Origin: Acidovorax_G lacteus
GTDB lineage: Bacteria > Pseudomonadota > Gammaproteobacteria > Burkholderiales > Burkholderiaceae_C
DNA: 64,000 bases
Assembly: GCF_039540375.1 (NCBI RefSeq)
Contig: NZ_BAABEX010000003.1
Location: 112,157 to 176,156 of the forward strand
Direction: 5' to 3'
The notes beneath the pieces are model-generated. The model saw only the letters and a program-made list of their open reading frames with translations, ran no database searches and had not been told where the DNA came from. Of the stretch, positions 9,465 to 18,602 are shown piece by piece; the stretch's first letter is position 1; each line of letters starts with the position of its first letter. The translations under genes and the position numbers were made by a program.

Positions 9465-9514
9465 AACAAACTCCGCACATTCTTACGCAGGCCGCATGGC
9501 GACTGGAAGTCTTG

Positions 9515-9997
9515 CTACAAAAACCGTTCGAGCAGGCGACGCGATGCGCGGTCGAGCGCCGTGGAATCGGGCACCAGGAACTGCAATCCGTCGCTGCCGG
9601 CGATCAGCAGACGGGTACGGCCCGCAAGGCGGCGGATGTCCTCTTCGGCCTTGAGCACCAGCCGCGACGGGCCGCGGTCGGTCTCGACCTGCCAGGTGCT
9701 GGGCGTGGAAAAACTCGACACCGACAGGATGCGTTGGATGGTCGGCACGAACTCGCGCACGGCCAGGTCTTCTTCGATCAGAGTGCGCACCGGCGCGGGC
9801 AAATCGGCCAGGCGGTCGATCCAGGCCAGCTCGTGCCCGTCGGCGCCCACGAGCGACAGGCCTTCGCCGGGCGCAGCAATGGGAAAGGCGCGCACGGGCA
9901 CCACACCCTCGTGGGCCGTACCTTCGGCCAACGTGAGCACCAGGCGGCCATGGGCGTTGCGCGCAAGCGCGAGCGGAGGAAAGGTGGAAGCGGTCAT
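9515..9997 (-). CDS. DUF1854 protein, cyanophycin-locus associated
   Basis: The 160-residue protein is soluble and matches the DUF1854 family: a beta-rich first half (GRLVLTLAEGTAHEGVVPVRAFPIAAPGEGLSLV is characteristic in content), then ELAWIDRL and LIEEDLAVREFVPTIQRI, and a C-terminal arm WQVETDRGPSRLVLKAEEDIRRL. It follows the ABC exporter by 13 bases on the same strand. This pair next to cyanophycin synthetase genes is a known but uncharacterised association. No catalytic motif is evident. A partner or regulatory subunit of the exporter is inference. Confidence 0.8.
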   Translation of the reverse strand: MTASTFPPLALARNAHGRLVLTLAEGTAHEGVVPVRAFPIAAPGEGLSLVGADGHELAWIDRLADLPAPVRTLIEEDLAVREFVPTIQRILSVSSFSTPSTWQVETDRGPSRLVLKAEEDIRRLAGRTRLLIAGSDGLQFLVPDSTALDRASRRLLERFL

Positions 9998-10010
9998 GGC
10001 GGGTTCCGGA

Positions 10011-12323
10011 TCAGGACTGGCCCGCAGGGTGGGCGGGGTGGCGCAGGCTGCTGTCGATGAGCACGCCCGCCGCCTGGGCGTCTTCTTCGGCGCGGCGGGC
10101 CTGGGCTTCGTACAGGCGCCAGTACGCGCCCTGCTTGTCCATCAGTTCATCGTGCGGGCCGACTTCGACAATCTCGCCGCGGTCCATCACCACCAGGCGG
10201 TCGGCCTTGCGCAGGGTGGACAGGCGGTGTGCGATCGCAATCGTGGTGCGGCCCTGCACGAGGTTGTCGAGCGCACGCTGGATCTCTTTTTCGGTCTCGG
10301 TGTCCACGGCCGAGGTGGCCTCGTCCAAAATCAGGATGCGCGGGTCGATCAGCAGCGCGCGCGCAATGCTGATGCGCTGACGCTCACCGCCCGACAGGCC
10401 TTGCCCGCGCTCGCCCACCAGGCTGTCGTAGCCATGGGGCAGGCGCAGGATGAACTCGTGGGCATGCGCTGCGCGCGCCGCGGCCACGATCTCTTCGCGC
10501 GTGGCGTCGGGCTTGCCGTAGGCGATGTTCTCGGCAATGGTGCCGAAAAACAGGAAAGGCTCCTGCAGCACCAGACCGATGTGGCGGCGGTAGTCGGCCA
10601 CTGCAAAGCGGCGGATGTCCACGCCATCGACCTGGATGGATCCATCGCTCACGTCGTAGAAGCGGCTGATGAGGTTGACGAGCGTGCTCTTGCCAGAGCC
10701 GCTGTGGCCCACGAGGCCGATCATCTCGCCCGGGCGGATGTCCAGGTCCAGGTCCTTGATCACGGCCCGGCTGCCGTAGCGGAAACCCACGTTGCGCAGC
10801 GCAATCGCGCCTTCGACGCGCTCCACGCGCACCGGCTGGGCCGGATCGGGCACATTGCTCACGTGGTCCAGGATGTCGAAGATGCGCTTGGCCCCCGCCG
10901 CCGCTTTCTGCGTGACCGAGACGATGCGGCTCATCGAATCCAGCCGGCCGTAAAAGCGCCCGATGTAGGCAATGAAGGCGGTGAGCACACCCACCGTGAT
11001 GTCGTTGCGCGACACCAGCCAGATACCGAAGCCCCAGACGACCAGCAGGCCGATTTCGGTGAGCAGCGACACCGTGGGCGTGAACAGGCTCCAGGTCTTG
11101 TTGAGCTTGTCGTTGACTTCGAGGTTGTGCTGATTCGCATCGCGAAAGCGCTGGGCTTCACGCTTTTCCTGGGCAAAGGCCTTCACCACGCGGATGCCGG
11201 GAATGGTGTCGGCCAGCACGTTCGTCACTTCAGACCAGACGCGGTCGATCTTCTCAAAGCCGGTGCGCAAGCGGTCGCGCACGGTGTGGATCATCCAGCC
11301 GATGAACGGCAGCGGCACCAGCGTGACCAGGGCCAGCCACGGATTGATGGAGAACAGGATGACCGCCGTCATGGCGATCATTAGCACATCGGTCACGAAA
11401 TCAAGCGCGTGCAGCGACAGGAACACGTTGATGCGGTCGGTCTCCGACCCGATGCGCGCCATCAGGTCGCCCGTGCGCTTGCCGCCAAAGTAGTCGAGCG
11501 ACAGGCGCAGCAGGTGCTCGTAGGTGGTGGTGCGCAAATCGGCACCGATGCGCTCGGACACCAAGGCCAGGATGTAGGTGCGCGCCCAGCCCAGCCCCCA
11601 GGCCACCAGCGCCGACAGCAGCAGCCCGCCCAGGTACAGCAGCACCAGCATGGGATCGATCTTCTGCCCGTTCTGGAACGGGATCAGGATGTCGTCCATC
11701 AGCGGAATGGTGAGGTACGGTGGCACCAGCGTGGCCGCGGTGGATGCCAGCGTGAGCGCCAGGCCCGCGGCCAGCTGCTTGCGGTAGGGCCGCGCAAAGC
11801 GCCACAGGCGCAGCAGCACCCAGGTGGAGGTCTGCGGTGCCTGCTGACGCGCGCAGGCCGGACATTCTTCGGTGTCTGGCGGCAGCGGCGTGTGGCATAC
11901 CGGGCACGCGGGATCTTCCTCCACCGCGGTGTACTGCCGGCCGCTGGCCTGGCGCTCGCACTGCTGCTCGAAGCGCTGCACCAGGCGCAGCGCCTGGGCA
12001 TGCGCGCCGAGCGTGAAGCGCCACAGCGCCAGGCGCGCGTCGGGCGAATGCAGCTCCAGCGTACCCACGCCGCCGTGGTCCAGCAGGCGCAGGCTCAGGG
12101 CGGCCGACAGGTCCCACCCCTGCCACTGCGTGCCGCCGGGCTCGCAGGCCAGCAAGCGCTTGGACGTCACCACCACGGCCCCGGCTGCAAACTGCAGCGA
12201 GGCCGACAGGTCAACCGCCAGAGCCGCGAGCACGTTCTCATCGGAAGCGAGCGCCGCTCGCAGGCTGGCCCCCAAGGGGCCCGAAAAGACACCCGAGGCG
12301 TCCACAGAATGGTGATGTTGCAT
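10011..12323 (-). CDS. ABC exporter (fused permease/ATPase) with N-terminal PH-like and zinc-ribbon regions
   Basis: The 770-residue half-transporter has a core of six predicted TM helices (about 175-470) and an ATPase domain with Walker A GHSGSGKST, signature LSGGERQRISIARALL, Walker B ILILDEATSAVD and the switch His in AHRLST. Before the core is an extra 170-residue region: a beta-rich part containing VVVTSKRLLACEPGG that resembles bacterial PH-like domains, then four cysteines (Cys140, 143, 154, 157) in CPVC...CPAC, a zinc ribbon. Upstream of MQHHHSVD the frame shows no recognisable protein. It is divergent from two cyanophycin synthetases and followed by DUF1854. Substrate is unknown. Confidence 0.85.
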   Translation of the reverse strand: MQHHHSVDASGVFSGPLGASLRAALASDENVLAALAVDLSASLQFAAGAVVVTSKRLLACEPGGTQWQGWDLSAALSLRLLDHGGVGTLELHSPDARLALWRFTLGAHAQALRLVQRFEQQCERQASGRQYTAVEEDPACPVCHTPLPPDTEECPACARQQAPQTSTWVLLRLWRFARPYRKQLAAGLALTLASTAATLVPPYLTIPLMDDILIPFQNGQKIDPMLVLLYLGGLLLSALVAWGLGWARTYILALVSERIGADLRTTTYEHLLRLSLDYFGGKRTGDLMARIGSETDRINVFLSLHALDFVTDVLMIAMTAVILFSINPWLALVTLVPLPFIGWMIHTVRDRLRTGFEKIDRVWSEVTNVLADTIPGIRVVKAFAQEKREAQRFRDANQHNLEVNDKLNKTWSLFTPTVSLLTEIGLLVVWGFGIWLVSRNDITVGVLTAFIAYIGRFYGRLDSMSRIVSVTQKAAAGAKRIFDILDHVSNVPDPAQPVRVERVEGAIALRNVGFRYGSRAVIKDLDLDIRPGEMIGLVGHSGSGKSTLVNLISRFYDVSDGSIQVDGVDIRRFAVADYRRHIGLVLQEPFLFFGTIAENIAYGKPDATREEIVAAARAAHAHEFILRLPHGYDSLVGERGQGLSGGERQRISIARALLIDPRILILDEATSAVDTETEKEIQRALDNLVQGRTTIAIAHRLSTLRKADRLVVMDRGEIVEVGPHDELMDKQGAYWRLYEAQARRAEEDAQAAGVLIDSSLRHPAHPAGQS

Positions 12324-12516
12324 AGTGTTCGGAACCGTCCCGCCGCACGCTGCGCCAGGGTGGCGCGGGCCGCGGGAGCCGGAATTTTGACCGAAACCAC
12401 CGCGCTGCGGCGCCACACGGCCGCGCGCACCGCTTGATTTTTCGGCCCCAACCGGGCGCACAATCACCCCCTTGAGCCGGCCCGACCGGCACCTCCCACC
12501 CGAACCTGCCCCATCC

Positions 12517-14721
12517 ATGGCTTCCTTCGACGACATCCGCCTGCTGCGCATCCACTACCTGCGCGGCCCCAACATCTGGACCTACCGCCCCTGCCTGGAA
12601 GTCTGGCTGGACCTCGGGGCCCTCGAAGACCACCCCTCCAACACCCTGCCGGGCTTCAACCAGCGCCTCACCGCCTGGCTGCCCGCGCTGATCGAGCACC
12701 ACTGTGGCGTGGGCGAGCGCGGCGGCTTTCTGCAGCGGCTCGAAGGGGGCACCTGGTGTGGCCATGTGCTGGAACACATCGTGATCGAACTGCTGAACCT
12801 GGCAGGCATGCCCACTGGTTTTGGGCAGACGCGCAGTACGAGCCAGCGCGGCGTGTACCGCATGGTGTTCCGCGCCCGCGACGAGCGCGTGGCCCGCGTG
12901 GCGCTGGAGCAGGGCCACCGGTTGATCATGGCGGCCATCAACGACACCCCGTTCGACGTGCAGGCCGCCGTCTCGCGCGTGCGCACGGAGGTGGACGACC
13001 AGTACCTCGGCCCCAGCACGGCCTGCATCGTCACCGCCGCCACCGACCGCGGCATTCCGCACATCCGCCTGAACGACGGCAACCTCGTGCAGCTGGGCTA
13101 CGGCGCGCGCCAGCGCCGCATCTGGACGGCCGAGACCGAGCACACGAGCGCCATTGCCGAAGGCATTGCCAGCGACAAGGACCTGACCAAGAGCCTGCTC
13201 AAGTCCTGCGGCGTGCCGATTCCGGAAGGCCAGATCGTCAACAGCCCCGAAGAAGCCTGGGAGGCCGCGCTCGACATTGGCCTGCCGGTGGTCGTCAAGC
13301 CGTCGGACGGCAACCACGGCCGCGGCGTGACGCTGGACCTGCGCAAGCGCGAAGATATCGAAGCCGCCTACCACGTGGCCTACCCCGAGGGCAGCGACGT
13401 GATGGTCGAGCGCTACATCCCGGGCGACGAGCACCGCCTGCTGGTAGTGGACGGCAAGCTCGTGGCCGCCGCGCGCGGCGAGGTGGTGAGCATCACCGGC
13501 AACGGCCGCAACACCGTCAAGGAGCTGATCGACAGCCAGCTCAACTCCGACCCGCGCCGTGGCTACGAAGAGGAATACCCGCTCGAGATCATCGATGTGG
13601 CCACCGACGCCAAGGTGCAGCTCGAACTCAAGCGCCAAGAGCTGGACGCCGATTCGGTGCCCGCTGCAGGCCGCCAGGTGGTGATCGAGCGCAATGGCAA
13701 CGTGGCGGTGGATTGCACCGACGACGTGCATCCCGAAGTCGCCTACATGGCCGCGCTGGCGGCCAAGGTGGTGGGCCTCGACATCGCAGGCATCGACCTG
13801 GTGGCGCAGGACATTCGCAAACCGCTGCACGAGCAGGGCGGTGCCATCGTCGAAGTCAACGCCGGCCCCGGGCTGCTCATGCACCTCAAGCCGGCCGTGG
13901 GCGCACCGCGCCCCGTGGGCCAGGCGATTGCCGAGCACCTGTTCCCCAGCACCGACGACGACCGCGACGTGGGCCGCATCCCCATCGTGGGCGTGGCGGG
14001 CACGCGCAACACCACCCTGATCGCGCGCCTGGTGGCCTGGCTGCTGCACCTGGGCGGCCGCCACACGGGCCTGGCCTGCCGCGACGGCCTGTTCCTCGAC
14101 CGCCGCCGCGTGCAGGCAGGCGACTGCGCCCACTGGGAAAGCGCCCACCGCCTGCTGATGAACCAGATGGCCCAGGCGGCGGTGATCGAGAACGACGCCC
14201 GCACCATCCTGCGCGACGGCCTCGCCTACGACCGCTGCCATGTGGGCGTGGTGACCGACATGGATGGCTGTGAAGCCCTGGGCGAATTCGACATCCGTGA
14301 GCGCGAGCAGATGACCCGCGTGCTGCGCACCCAGGTAGACGTGGTGCTGGACCACGGCGCGGCCGTGCTCAACGCTGCCGACGCGCAAGTGGCCGACCTG
14401 GCCCTGCTGTGCGACGGCAGCGTGGTGCTGTATGCGATCGACGGCACGCTCCCCGTGGTGGCCGCGCACCGTGCCCAGGACCAGGGCCGTGCCGTCTACG
14501 TGCGCGGCGGCCAGGTGATGCTGGCCACGGGCAGCGCCGAGCAGCCGCTGGGCGCGCTGGCCGACCTGACCTTTGGCCGCAACGCCGTGGTGCCCGACAC
14601 CGAAGCCCTGCTGGCCGCCGTGGGCGCGGCCTGGGCCATGGACATTGCGCCCGAGCTGATCGCCGCCGGCATCAAGACCTTTGAACCCGACCTGCCCGCT
14701 CCTGCAGGCGCGCGCGCCTGA
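12517..14721 (+). CDS. cphA': Cyanophycin synthetase paralogue (CphA'-type) with degenerate Mur-ligase P-loop
   Basis: The 734-residue protein begins MASFDDIRLLRIHYLRGPNIW and shows the N-terminal domain and the ATP-grasp segment of cyanophycin synthetases (PVVVKPSDGNHGRGVTLD; IVEVNAGPGLLMHLKPAVG). The C-terminal Mur-ligase-like domain is shorter than in the neighbour, and its P-loop reads GTRNTT (residues 495-500) instead of GTNGKTT, losing the Gly-Lys that holds ATP phosphates. CphA makes multi-L-arginyl-poly-L-aspartate using one ATP site per domain; here only the ATP-grasp site looks intact. It precedes cphA by 41 bases. A partner subunit or a dipeptide-polymerising CphA2-like activity are both possible. 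Confidence 0.88.
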   Translation: MASFDDIRLLRIHYLRGPNIWTYRPCLEVWLDLGALEDHPSNTLPGFNQRLTAWLPALIEHHCGVGERGGFLQRLEGGTWCGHVLEHIVIELLNLAGMPTGFGQTRSTSQRGVYRMVFRARDERVARVALEQGHRLIMAAINDTPFDVQAAVSRVRTEVDDQYLGPSTACIVTAATDRGIPHIRLNDGNLVQLGYGARQRRIWTAETEHTSAIAEGIASDKDLTKSLLKSCGVPIPEGQIVNSPEEAWEAALDIGLPVVVKPSDGNHGRGVTLDLRKREDIEAAYHVAYPEGSDVMVERYIPGDEHRLLVVDGKLVAAARGEVVSITGNGRNTVKELIDSQLNSDPRRGYEEEYPLEIIDVATDAKVQLELKRQELDADSVPAAGRQVVIERNGNVAVDCTDDVHPEVAYMAALAAKVVGLDIAGIDLVAQDIRKPLHEQGGAIVEVNAGPGLLMHLKPAVGAPRPVGQAIAEHLFPSTDDDRDVGRIPIVGVAGTRNTTLIARLVAWLLHLGGRHTGLACRDGLFLDRRRVQAGDCAHWESAHRLLMNQMAQAAVIENDARTILRDGLAYDRCHVGVVTDMDGCEALGEFDIREREQMTRVLRTQVDVVLDHGAAVLNAADAQVADLALLCDGSVVLYAIDGTLPVVAAHRAQDQGRAVYVRGGQVMLATGSAEQPLGALADLTFGRNAVVPDTEALLAAVGAAWAMDIAPELIAAGIKTFEPDLPAPAGARA

Positions 14722-14762
14722 GCAGCCCGCCCGGCACCCCCGCATCCAAGAAAGACACTGCG

Positions 14763-17339
14763 ATGGAAGTCACCCGTACCCGGGCCCTGCGGGGCCCCAA
14801 CCTGTGGAGCCGCCACCTGGCCATCGAGGCCATCGTGCACTGCAGCGAGGCCGAGCGCTCGCTGTCCACCCTGCCCGGCTTTGAAGACCGCGTGCGGGCG
14901 CTGTTTCCCGCCATCGGCGTGCTGCACACCGCGGGCAGCGACCAGCCCGTGTCGCTGGCCCACGTGCTGCAGGCCGCGGCCCTGGCACTGCAGGCCCAGG
15001 CCGGCTGCCCCGTGACCTTTGCGCGCACCACGCCCACGGTGGAACCCGGCGTGTACCAGGTGGTGGTGGAGTACAGCGAAGAGGCCGTGGGCCGCCAGGC
15101 CTTTGACGACGCGCAGCGCCTGGTGCAGGCTGCGCTCAGCGGCGGCAGCTTCGACGCCGAAGCCGCGATTGCGCAGCTGCGCGAACTCGACGAAGACGAA
15201 CGCCTGGGCCCTAGTACCGGTTCCATCGTCGATGCGGCCGTGGCACGCGGCATTCCGTACCGCCGGCTCACGCGCGGCAGCCTGGTGCAGTTTGGTTGGG
15301 GCTCCAGGCAGCGGCGCATCCAGGCGGCGGAGGTCGATTCGACCAGCGCCGTGGCCGAATCGATTGCGCAGGACAAAGACCTGACCAAACGCCTGCTGCA
15401 CGCGGCCGGTGTGCCGGTGCCGCTGGGCCGCCCGGTGGAGTCGGTGGACGAAGCCTGGGCCGTGGCCCTGGAAGTGGGCCTGCCCGTGGTGGTCAAGCCG
15501 CAGGACGGCAACCAGGGCAAGGGCGTGACGGTGAATATCACCGAACGTGCGCAGCTCGAAGAGGCCTACCGCACCGCGGTCGAATACGGCACGGTGATGG
15601 TCGAGCGCTTTCTGCCCGGGCACGACTTCCGCCTGCTGGTGGTGGGCAACCAGCTTGTGGCCGCAGCGCGGCGCGACCCGCCCCAGGTGCTGGGCGACGG
15701 CCAGCACACGGTGCGCCAGCTGGTCGAGCAGGTCAACCAGGACCCGCGCCGCGGAGAGGGCCACGCCACTTCGCTCACCAAGATCCGCCTGGACGACATT
15801 GCCGTGGCCCGCCTGGCCATGCAGGGCCTCACGCCCGACGCCGTGCCCGCCAAGGGCCAGCGCGTGATCCTGCGCAACAACGCCAACCTCTCGACCGGCG
15901 GCACCGCCACCGACGTGACCGACGACGTGCACCCTGAGGTGGCCGCGCGCGCCGTGGCCGCGGCGCAAATGGTGGGCCTGCACATCTGCGGCGTGGACAT
16001 GGTGGCCGAGACCGTGCTGCGCCCGCTCGAAGAGCAGGGCGGCGGCTTTGTCGAGGTGAACGCCGCGCCCGGCCTGCGCATGCACCTGGCCCCCAGCTAC
16101 GGCAAGCCGCGCAACGTGGGCCAGGCCATCGTGGACAAGCTGTTCGCGCACGGCGAGGACGGCCGCATCCCCACCGTGGCCGTGACCGGCACCAACGGCA
16201 AAACCACCACCGCGCGCCTGATTGCGCACCTGTTCACCGCGCAGGGCCTGCGCGTGGGCATGACCAACACCGACGGCGTGTACGTGAACGGCCGCCAGAT
16301 CGACAGCGGCGACTGCAGCGGCCCCAAGAGCGCGCGCAACGTGCTGCTGCACCCGGAGGTGGACGCCGCCGTGTTCGAAACCGCGCGCGGCGGCATCCTG
16401 CGCGAAGGCCTGGGCTTTGACCGCTGCTCGGTGGCCGTGGTCACCAACATCGGCGCGGGCGACCACCTGGGCCTGAACTACATCACCACGGTGGAAGACC
16501 TGGCCGTGCTCAAGCGCGTGATCGTGCACAACGTGGCCACCGACGGCTACGCAGTGCTGAACGCGGCCGACCCCATCGTCGCGTCCATGGCCTCGGCCTG
16601 CCCGGGCAAGGTGATCTTTTTTGCGGCCGACCGCCACCACCCGGTAATGGCCACGCACCGCGCCCAGGGCCACCGCACGGTGTACGTGGATGGCGACTCC
16701 ATCGTGGCCAGCGAAGGCTCGTGGCGCGAGACCATCCACCTGCGCGACGTGCCCATCACGCGCAACGGCAAGATCGGCTTCCAGGTCGAGAACGTAATGG
16801 CCTCGGTGGCCGCCGCCTGGGGCGCGGGCCTGCCATGGCAGACCATCCGCCGCGGCCTGTCGGGCTTTGTGAACGACAGCGACAACGCCCCCGGCCGCTT
16901 CAACGTGATGGATTACAAGGGCGCCACCGTTATAGCCGACTACGGCCACAACCCCGACGCCATGCGCGCGCTGGTGCAGGCCGTGGGCGCGCTGCCGGGC
17001 AAGCGCCGCAGCGTGGTCATCAGCGGTGCGGGCGACCGGCGCGACGAAGACATCCGCGAGCAGACGGTGATCCTGGGCGAGGCCTTCGACGAAGTCATCC
17101 TCTACCAGGACGCCGCCCAGCGCGGCCGGGCCGACGGCGAGGTGATTGCGCTGCTGCGCGAAGGCCTGAAGGACGCGAGCCGCACGCGCCATGTCGAAGA
17201 GATCCGTGGTGAATTCGTCGCCATTGACCGTGCGCTCGAGCGCCTGTCGCCTGGCGACCTGTGCCTGGTGCTGGTGGACCAGGTGGAAGAAGCCCTGGCG
17301 CACCTGGCCCAGCGCTGCAGCGAAGGGGCCACGGCGTGA
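14763..17339 (+). CDS. cphA: Cyanophycin synthetase CphA
   Basis: The 858-residue protein has the family's normal length and all three regions: an N-terminal domain beginning RTRALRGPNLWSRH; an ATP-grasp domain (PVVVKPQDGNQGKGVTV, FVEVNAAPGLRMHLAP) that adds Asp; and a Mur-ligase-like domain with intact P-loop GTNGKTTTAR from residue 476, followed by TNTDGVYVNGR and ADYGHNPDAM. It builds the nitrogen-storage polymer cyanophycin in the cytoplasm by ATP-dependent addition of aspartate and arginine. Its stop overlaps the GTG start of creA. No cyanophycinase gene lies in the window. Confidence 0.95.
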   Translation: MEVTRTRALRGPNLWSRHLAIEAIVHCSEAERSLSTLPGFEDRVRALFPAIGVLHTAGSDQPVSLAHVLQAAALALQAQAGCPVTFARTTPTVEPGVYQVVVEYSEEAVGRQAFDDAQRLVQAALSGGSFDAEAAIAQLRELDEDERLGPSTGSIVDAAVARGIPYRRLTRGSLVQFGWGSRQRRIQAAEVDSTSAVAESIAQDKDLTKRLLHAAGVPVPLGRPVESVDEAWAVALEVGLPVVVKPQDGNQGKGVTVNITERAQLEEAYRTAVEYGTVMVERFLPGHDFRLLVVGNQLVAAARRDPPQVLGDGQHTVRQLVEQVNQDPRRGEGHATSLTKIRLDDIAVARLAMQGLTPDAVPAKGQRVILRNNANLSTGGTATDVTDDVHPEVAARAVAAAQMVGLHICGVDMVAETVLRPLEEQGGGFVEVNAAPGLRMHLAPSYGKPRNVGQAIVDKLFAHGEDGRIPTVAVTGTNGKTTTARLIAHLFTAQGLRVGMTNTDGVYVNGRQIDSGDCSGPKSARNVLLHPEVDAAVFETARGGILREGLGFDRCSVAVVTNIGAGDHLGLNYITTVEDLAVLKRVIVHNVATDGYAVLNAADPIVASMASACPGKVIFFAADRHHPVMATHRAQGHRTVYVDGDSIVASEGSWRETIHLRDVPITRNGKIGFQVENVMASVAAAWGAGLPWQTIRRGLSGFVNDSDNAPGRFNVMDYKGATVIADYGHNPDAMRALVQAVGALPGKRRSVVISGAGDRRDEDIREQTVILGEAFDEVILYQDAAQRGRADGEVIALLREGLKDASRTRHVEEIRGEFVAIDRALERLSPGDLCLVLVDQVEEALAHLAQRCSEGATA

Positions 17340-17827
17340 GACGCGCCGGGCTGCGCCACCTGGCCGCCGCAGGCCTGCTGGGCCTCGCGGCCGGTGCGGT
17401 GCTGGCCGCGGGCGAGAAGATCGGCACCGTGGACACGGCCTTCAAGCTCATCGGGCGCGACCACGACATCCTGGTCGAGGCCTACGACGACCCGGCCGTG
17501 CAGGGCGTGACTTGCTACGTCTCGCGCGCCCGCACGGGCGGCATCAAGGGCTCGCTGGGCCTGGCCGAAGACCGGGCCGAGGCCTCGATCGCCTGCCGCC
17601 AGACCGGACCCATCGCCTTCCCCAAGCCCCTGCCCAAGCAGGAAGAGGTGTTCAGCGAGCGCATGTCCATCCTGTTCAAGCGCCTGCGCATCGTGCGCAT
17701 GGTGGACCCGGCGCGCAACACGCTGGTCTACCTCACGTATTCGGAAAAGCTCATCGACGGCTCGCCGCAGAACAGCATCACCGCCGTGCCGGTGGACCGA
17801 GCCACGGCCATTCCGCTGCGCAACTGA
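17336..17827 (+). CDS. creA: CreA family protein, exported
   Basis: The GTG start overlaps the cphA stop (GTGA), giving 163 residues, close to the 157 of E. coli CreA. An N-terminal signal peptide (RHLAAAGLLGLAAGAVLAAG) precedes the conserved body EKIGTVDTAFKLIGRDHDI, GVTCYVSRARTGGIKGSLGLAED and KRLRIVRMVDPARNTLVYLTYS. CreA is a periplasmic protein of unknown function. Overlap with cphA implies translational coupling, but no functional link with cyanophycin is known to me. Confidence 0.88.
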   Translation: MRRAGLRHLAAAGLLGLAAGAVLAAGEKIGTVDTAFKLIGRDHDILVEAYDDPAVQGVTCYVSRARTGGIKGSLGLAEDRAEASIACRQTGPIAFPKPLPKQEEVFSERMSILFKRLRIVRMVDPARNTLVYLTYSEKLIDGSPQNSITAVPVDRATAIPLRN

Positions 17828-17855
17828 GCGCTGGCAACTTCAAGCCAAATCGGCT

Positions 17856-17903
17856 GCTCGTGCTTAATAATCAAGCACGAGCAGCTATCAAATCAATAGC
17901 AAA
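17856..17903 (+). repeat. Double-hairpin intergenic repeat, copy 3
   Basis: GCTCGTGCTT and AAGCACGAGC arms around AATAATC, then GCTAT...ATAGC. It is close to copy 1 in sequence. It sits between the convergent creA and DsbA-family genes. Confidence 0.9.
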
Positions 17904-17924
17904 TCAATCGAGGCACACCGCCGC

Positions 17925-18602
17925 TCAGGCTGGTGCGGCTTCGCCCTTGCCTGTGCTGGCCGCAATCTGGCGCAGCGCCTGCTCGAACACCTCGACCGGC
18001 TGGCCGCCCTGGATCAGGTGGCGGCCGTTGACGATGATGGACGGCACCGAGCGGATGCCGTGGCCGGTGAAAAACGCCTCGCGCTCGCGCACCTCGGCCG
18101 CATAGCGGTCGCTGGCCAGGATGGCGGCCGCCTCGTCGCCGTCGAGCCCCACGCGCTCGGCCTGCGCGCGCAGCACGGCGGGGTCGCCCGGGTCTTGTCC
18201 GTGGGTGAAGTAGGCCTCGAACAGTGCGCGCTTGAGCGCCCGCTGCAAGCCACCGCCCTGCTCGCCCGCCCAGTGCAGCAGGCGGTGCGCGTCAAAGGTG
18301 TTGTAGATGCGGGCGCGGCGGCCCATGTCGAAGGTGAAGCCCAGCTCGGCACCGCGGGCGCGAATGGCCTCGCGCGTGCGTTGGCTCTGCTCGGGCGAGG
18401 CACCGTACTTTTCGTGCAGGTGCTCGTCGATCTCCTGCCCGCCCGGCGGCATCTGGGGGTTGAGCTCAAAGGGCTGGAAGTGCACGTCCAGCGCCACCTC
18501 GCCCGCCAGCCGCTCGGCCGCCTGCTCCAGCGCCTGCAGGCCGATGATGCACCAGGGGCAGGACACGTCGGACACAAAATCGATCTGGAGGCGGGTGGTC
18601 AT
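17925..18602 (-). CDS. DsbA family oxidoreductase (FrnE-like)
   Basis: The 225-residue thioredoxin-fold protein starts MTTRLQIDFVSDVSCPWC, with the CPWC redox motif at residues 15-18 and no signal peptide, so it is cytoplasmic. It has the FrnE/2-hydroxychromene-isomerase-like layout: FNPQ-type segment (FQPFELNPQMPPGG), a helical insert, and the cis-Pro segment VPSIIVNGRHLIQGGQP near the C-terminus. Members act as polyketide-related oxidoreductases or general thiol-disulfide enzymes; the substrate is unknown. It is convergent with creA. Confidence 0.87.
   Translation of the reverse strand: MTTRLQIDFVSDVSCPWCIIGLQALEQAAERLAGEVALDVHFQPFELNPQMPPGGQEIDEHLHEKYGASPEQSQRTREAIRARGAELGFTFDMGRRARIYNTFDAHRLLHWAGEQGGGLQRALKRALFEAYFTHGQDPGDPAVLRAQAERVGLDGDEAAAILASDRYAAEVREREAFFTGHGIRSVPSIIVNGRHLIQGGQPVEVFEQALRQIAASTGKGEAAPA

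Noticed and set aside
14496..17303. A 935-codon minus-strand open frame opposite cphA
   Set aside because: Composition typical of a shadow frame of a high-GC gene; no recognisable protein.
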